In this document: piece after piece, positions 26,417 through 28,758 of the stretch
How the letters are laid out: the number at the start of each line of letters is the position of its first letter
Numbering within the stretch: the stretch's first letter is position 1
NCBI GenBank assembly: GCA_965662195.1
Contig: CBFIHA010000046.1
Coordinates: 1-28,758 of the forward strand
Source of the DNA: UBA1268 sp965662195
GTDB lineage: Bacteria; Planctomycetota; Planctomycetia; Pirellulales; UBA1268
Length of the DNA stretch: 28,758 nucleotides
Direction: 5' to 3'
Translations under genes and position numbers: made by a program
The notes under the pieces: model-generated
The model's input: the letters and a program-made list of their open reading frames with translations, nothing else
The model's database searches: none
Told to the model about the DNA's origin: nothing

Positions 26417-26955
26417 ATGTCCGTTCCGACCCCCGCTCTCGATACCGTCCGCGATACCCTGCCCGATGACCTCAAGGATATCCGCCTGAACCTCTCCAGC
26501 GTGCTGGCGGGCGAGCACCTGCAGCCGGCCCAGGCCCTCGGCATAGCCCTGGCTTCGGCTCGATTCATCCGGGCGGAAAACCTGGCGACAGCGCTGGCAG
26601 CCGACATCCAGGCCGGCCTGGGGAGGCTGCGGCCGGGGTGCTTGCCGATGCCGAGGCGGCCGCTGGGATCATGGCGATGAACACCGTCTATTACAGGTTC
26701 CGCCACATGATCGGCAAGGAGAGCTACACCGCCCGTCCGGCCCGCTTGCGGATGAATCGGATGAATCAGCCGGCGACGACCAAAGCCGACTTCGAACTGA
26801 TGAGCCTGGGCTGTGCCGCCCTGGCCGGCTGTGAGATGTGCCTCAAAACCCATGAGGCCAGCCTGCTAAAACTCGACCTCAGCGAGGACGCCTGCCATGA
26901 CGCCGTCCGCATCGCGGCCGTCATCAACGCCGCGGCGGTGGGAGCGGGCAGCTGA
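26417..26955 (+). pseudogene. ahpD: AhpD-like alkylhydroperoxidase, frameshifted
   Basis: AhpD-type proteins (carboxymuconolactone decarboxylase fold) reduce peroxides or AhpC with a CxxC-x3-H active site. The first part, from the ATG at 26417 (AGGAG nine bases upstream), reads like AhpD up to about residue 69 (LPDDLKDIRLNLSSVL, ALGIALASARFI). The frame then runs into unrelated residues and stops at 26680. The matching remainder is in the -1 frame from about 26620: EAAAGVLADAEAAAGIM, MNTVYYRFRHMIG, PARLRMN and the active site CEMCLKTH. Joining the frames at the GGGG run (26620-26623) gives about 179 residues, a normal AhpD length. One extra G would restore the gene, so it is a fresh mutation or a sequencing error. 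Confidence 0.85.
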
Positions 26956-27021
26956 CGCCGCCGCCCACCGCTGCCAGACCATCCCTGGCCCCAAGCCAGA
27001 TGTCGCTGCCATAATGCCACC

Positions 27022-28311
27022 ATGGGAAGTCCCGCCAGCGGATCACCGCCGACCGACCGCCAGCAACTCGACAGGCTGAAGCTGACCCGACTCAATCGGC
27101 TGCTGGCCAAAGTCCTGCCGGCCAACCGTTTCTACACGGAGCGGTTCGCCGGGAGTTCCCACGTCCTGTCATCGCTGGACGAACTGACCGGGCTGCCCTT
27201 CACCACAAAGGCTGATCTGGTCGATGGTTCTGGCCTCGACGGGATGGCCAACCGGACATGGCCAGCCGACCGCTATGTTCGCTTTCACCAAACGAGTGGC
27301 AGTCACGGGCGGCCACTGCCGGTGTGGGACACCTACGCCGACTGGCAGTGGTGGATGGACTGCTGGCGACGCATCTACAGCCGGGCTGACCTTCGGCCGG
27401 GCGACGGGGTATTCGTCGCCGCCTCCTTCGGTCCTTACATCGGCTTCTGGAGCGGGTTCGATGCGGCAATTGCCGCGGGTGGGCGGGCCATCCCCAGCGG
27501 TGGACTCTCGACGGCCGCGCGGCTGGAACTGCTGCGGGCAACCGCGCCGGCAATACTCCTCGCCACCCCCAGCTACGCCCTGAGGCTCGCCGAGGTGGCG
27601 GCGGAAACAGGCATTGATGCGGCCCGCTCGTCGATTCGGGTCGTGATCGTGGCTGGTGAGCCCGGCGGATCGATTCCAGCTGTGCGTCAGCGGATTGAGT
27701 TGGCCTGGGGGGCCGACGTACTGGACCATGCCGGTGCCACCGAGATCGGTGCCTGGGGCGTCGGCGATCGGACTGGGCCCGGCCTCGAGGTGATTGAGGA
27801 CTGGTTTCATCCAGAGTTCCTTGGGTTCGGAACCGGTGCGGCTGCCGCTGACGGCGAACTGGCCGAATTGGTGCTGACAACGCTCGGCCGGGCAGGCTGC
27901 CCGGTCATCCGCTACCGGACAGGCGACCTGGTCCGTCCCCGTCATCCGACAGCAGAGGACTTGGCGGCAGGAGCCTCTCCCTGGGTGCGGCTTGAGGGGG
28001 GCGTCCTGGGACGGGTCGACGACATGCTCGTCATCCGCGGGGTGAATATTTTCCCGGCGGCCATAGACAATATTGTTCGCGGTTTTCCCGAGGTCTTGGA
28101 ATACCGTCTCACCGCCAGTCGCCAAGGTAGCCTCGACAGCTTGGCGCTGGCGATTGAAGATCGCCGAAACGATCCCGACCGGGTTGCTCGCGAGCTGCAG
28201 GTGCGGCTCGGGCTGCGGGTCGAGGTTGAGGTGGTTCCCCCCGGCAGCCTGCCCCGCTTTGAGGGCAAGGGACGGCGGGTGATTGACCAGCGAGACGCTC
28301 AACGCCAATAA
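27022..28311 (+). CDS. PaaK-like adenylate-forming enzyme
   Basis: The 429-residue protein belongs to the phenylacetate-CoA ligase branch of the ANL superfamily, which activates a carboxylate as acyl-AMP and usually passes it to CoA. Supporting motifs are an N-terminal helix with YTERF and LPFTTKADLV, the P-loop-like QTSGSHGRPLPV, the aromatic-binding region DHAGATEIGAWG, the A5 motif YRTGDLV, and a C-terminal domain with GRVDDMLVIRGVNIFPAAID. The acid-recognition residues do not define a substrate, and no other phenylacetate gene is nearby, so substrate and pathway are open. The ATG at 27022 lies 67 bases after the ahpD stop and has no clear ribosome binding site. A DUF971 gene follows 11 bases downstream. 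Confidence 0.88.
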   Translation: MGSPASGSPPTDRQQLDRLKLTRLNRLLAKVLPANRFYTERFAGSSHVLSSLDELTGLPFTTKADLVDGSGLDGMANRTWPADRYVRFHQTSGSHGRPLPVWDTYADWQWWMDCWRRIYSRADLRPGDGVFVAASFGPYIGFWSGFDAAIAAGGRAIPSGGLSTAARLELLRATAPAILLATPSYALRLAEVAAETGIDAARSSIRVVIVAGEPGGSIPAVRQRIELAWGADVLDHAGATEIGAWGVGDRTGPGLEVIEDWFHPEFLGFGTGAAAADGELAELVLTTLGRAGCPVIRYRTGDLVRPRHPTAEDLAAGASPWVRLEGGVLGRVDDMLVIRGVNIFPAAIDNIVRGFPEVLEYRLTASRQGSLDSLALAIEDRRNDPDRVARELQVRLGLRVEVEVVPPGSLPRFEGKGRRVIDQRDAQRQ

Positions 28312-28322
28312 GGAAGGAAGTG

Positions 28323-28631
28323 ATGTCCGATCCTGTGCCGCAGGCGATTCGTCGCCGTGACGATGCCATCATCGAAATTGACTGGAGCGATGGCACCAAG
28401 GCGTCGTACACGCCGCGACTGCTCCGCGACGCCTGCCCCTGCGCCACCTGTCGGGATCAGCGGACGGCGGCACCGTCAATGAATCCGCTGCAGGTCCTCA
28501 GCCCGGCAGAGCTGACTTCTCTGGCAGTCACTGGCATGCAGCCGGTTGGTCAGTACGCCTACAAAATCATTTTTTCCGACGGCCACGACAGCGGCATCTA
28601 CACGCTTGAGTACCTACGGGAACTGGCGTAG
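28323..28631 (+). CDS. DUF971 domain protein
   Basis: This 102-residue protein is a stand-alone DUF971 domain, related to the N-terminal domain of gamma-butyrobetaine hydroxylase. Visible features are IEIDWSDGTKASYTPRLLRDACPCATC, with the Cys-x-Cys-x2-Cys cluster probably binding zinc, and the C-terminal VGQYAYKIIFSDGHDSGIYTLEYLREL. Stand-alone versions often occur near iron-sulfur assembly genes, but none is present here. The ATG at 28323 follows a GTG; AAGGAAG lies five to six bases upstream, a strong ribosome binding site. It is probably co-transcribed with the PaaK-like gene. Confidence 0.92.
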   Translation: MSDPVPQAIRRRDDAIIEIDWSDGTKASYTPRLLRDACPCATCRDQRTAAPSMNPLQVLSPAELTSLAVTGMQPVGQYAYKIIFSDGHDSGIYTLEYLRELA

Positions 28632-28683
28632 CGCGACGCCAGCATCACTCGGCGACAGGATGTCGCCAATCAGCACCAGCAGC

Positions 28684-28710
28684 ACGCCACAAACCTTGGC
28701 TTTGTGGCGT
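28684..28710. terminator. Hairpin downstream of DUF971 gene
   Basis: A perfect 10-bp stem, ACGCCACAAA with TTTGTGGCGT and a 7-base loop, begins 53 bases after the DUF971 stop. There is no T run after it on either strand, so it is a candidate terminator or mRNA-end structure rather than a textbook intrinsic terminator. Confidence 0.45.
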
Positions 28711-28719
28711 TGTGCCCCA

Positions 28720-28749
28720 GGAAAGCCGGGCACGATGCCCGGTCTTTCC
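28720..28749. terminator. Second hairpin downstream of DUF971 gene
   Basis: A 12-bp stem, GGAAAGCCGGGC with GCCCGG-T-CTTTCC (one bulged T, 5-base loop), follows the previous hairpin by nine bases. It is very stable and lies just before the window edge. It may be a factor-assisted terminator or part of an intergenic hairpin repeat. Confidence 0.5.
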
Positions 28750-28758
28750 GTGAAGCCA

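Noticed and set aside
26600..26660. Programmed -1 frameshift in ahpD
   Set aside because: There is no X-XXY-YYZ slippery heptamer at the junction and no obvious downstream stimulatory structure; AhpD is not known to use recoding. A mutation or sequencing error is simpler.

Overview
The window looks like a GC-rich chromosomal segment from a planctomycete, probably Pirellulales-like. The best taxonomic clues are a DUF1559 prepilin-like gene (here broken) beside a small carboxypeptidase-regulatory-like lipoprotein, several secreted proteins of planctomycete character, and many GTG starts. This assignment is inferred from gene content; there is no rRNA in the window.

Layout. 1-5400 (minus strand) is a housekeeping run read rpmA > obg > coaX > rsfS > argS > algH: ribosome and tRNA functions plus pantothenate kinase, with tight spacing and a GTGA overlap between rsfS and argS. 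5468-8972 (minus) holds a secreted protein of unknown function, an orphan ParA/Soj ATPase and a small single-pass membrane protein. 9075-10428 (plus) is a 75-residue conserved-looking small protein followed at once by aroB. 10467-11766 (minus) is a lipoprotein plus a DUF1559 gene whose middle is missing. 12121-13500 (minus) is a secreted PAP2-like protein, divergent from recQ (13807-15684, plus), which has a nested inverted repeat in its leader. 16081-20629 (minus) is a branched-chain amino-acid type ABC operon: livK-like lipoprotein, livH, livM and one ATPase gene. 20722-26289 (minus) is rlmKL and carB. 26417-28631 (plus) is a frameshifted ahpD, a PaaK-like adenylate-forming enzyme and a DUF971 protein, ending in two strong hairpins.

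Two things stand out. First, the only ATPase of the Liv-type operon has about 180 extra residues with two predicted membrane helices and about 124 residues between them, inserted inside the nucleotide-binding domain. Its Walker A Ser/Thr, Q-loop Gln, signature Gly-Gly and H-loop His are all altered, and no LivF partner is present. A conventional importer is therefore doubtful; a sensory or regulatory complex, or one borrowing an ATPase from elsewhere, is a hypothesis.

Second, two intergenic regions (11870-12080 and 15681-16064, both plus strand) carry related copies of an element. The cores are about 80% identical by eye. Each is closed by a 15-16 bp terminal stem whose sequence is completely different in the two copies but complementary within each, and the G-T pairs are RNA-compatible only on the plus strand. 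This is covariation of the kind expected from a structured RNA or hairpin element, and I do not recognise the family.

All calls were made by eye from the sequence and conceptual translations; no database search was run.
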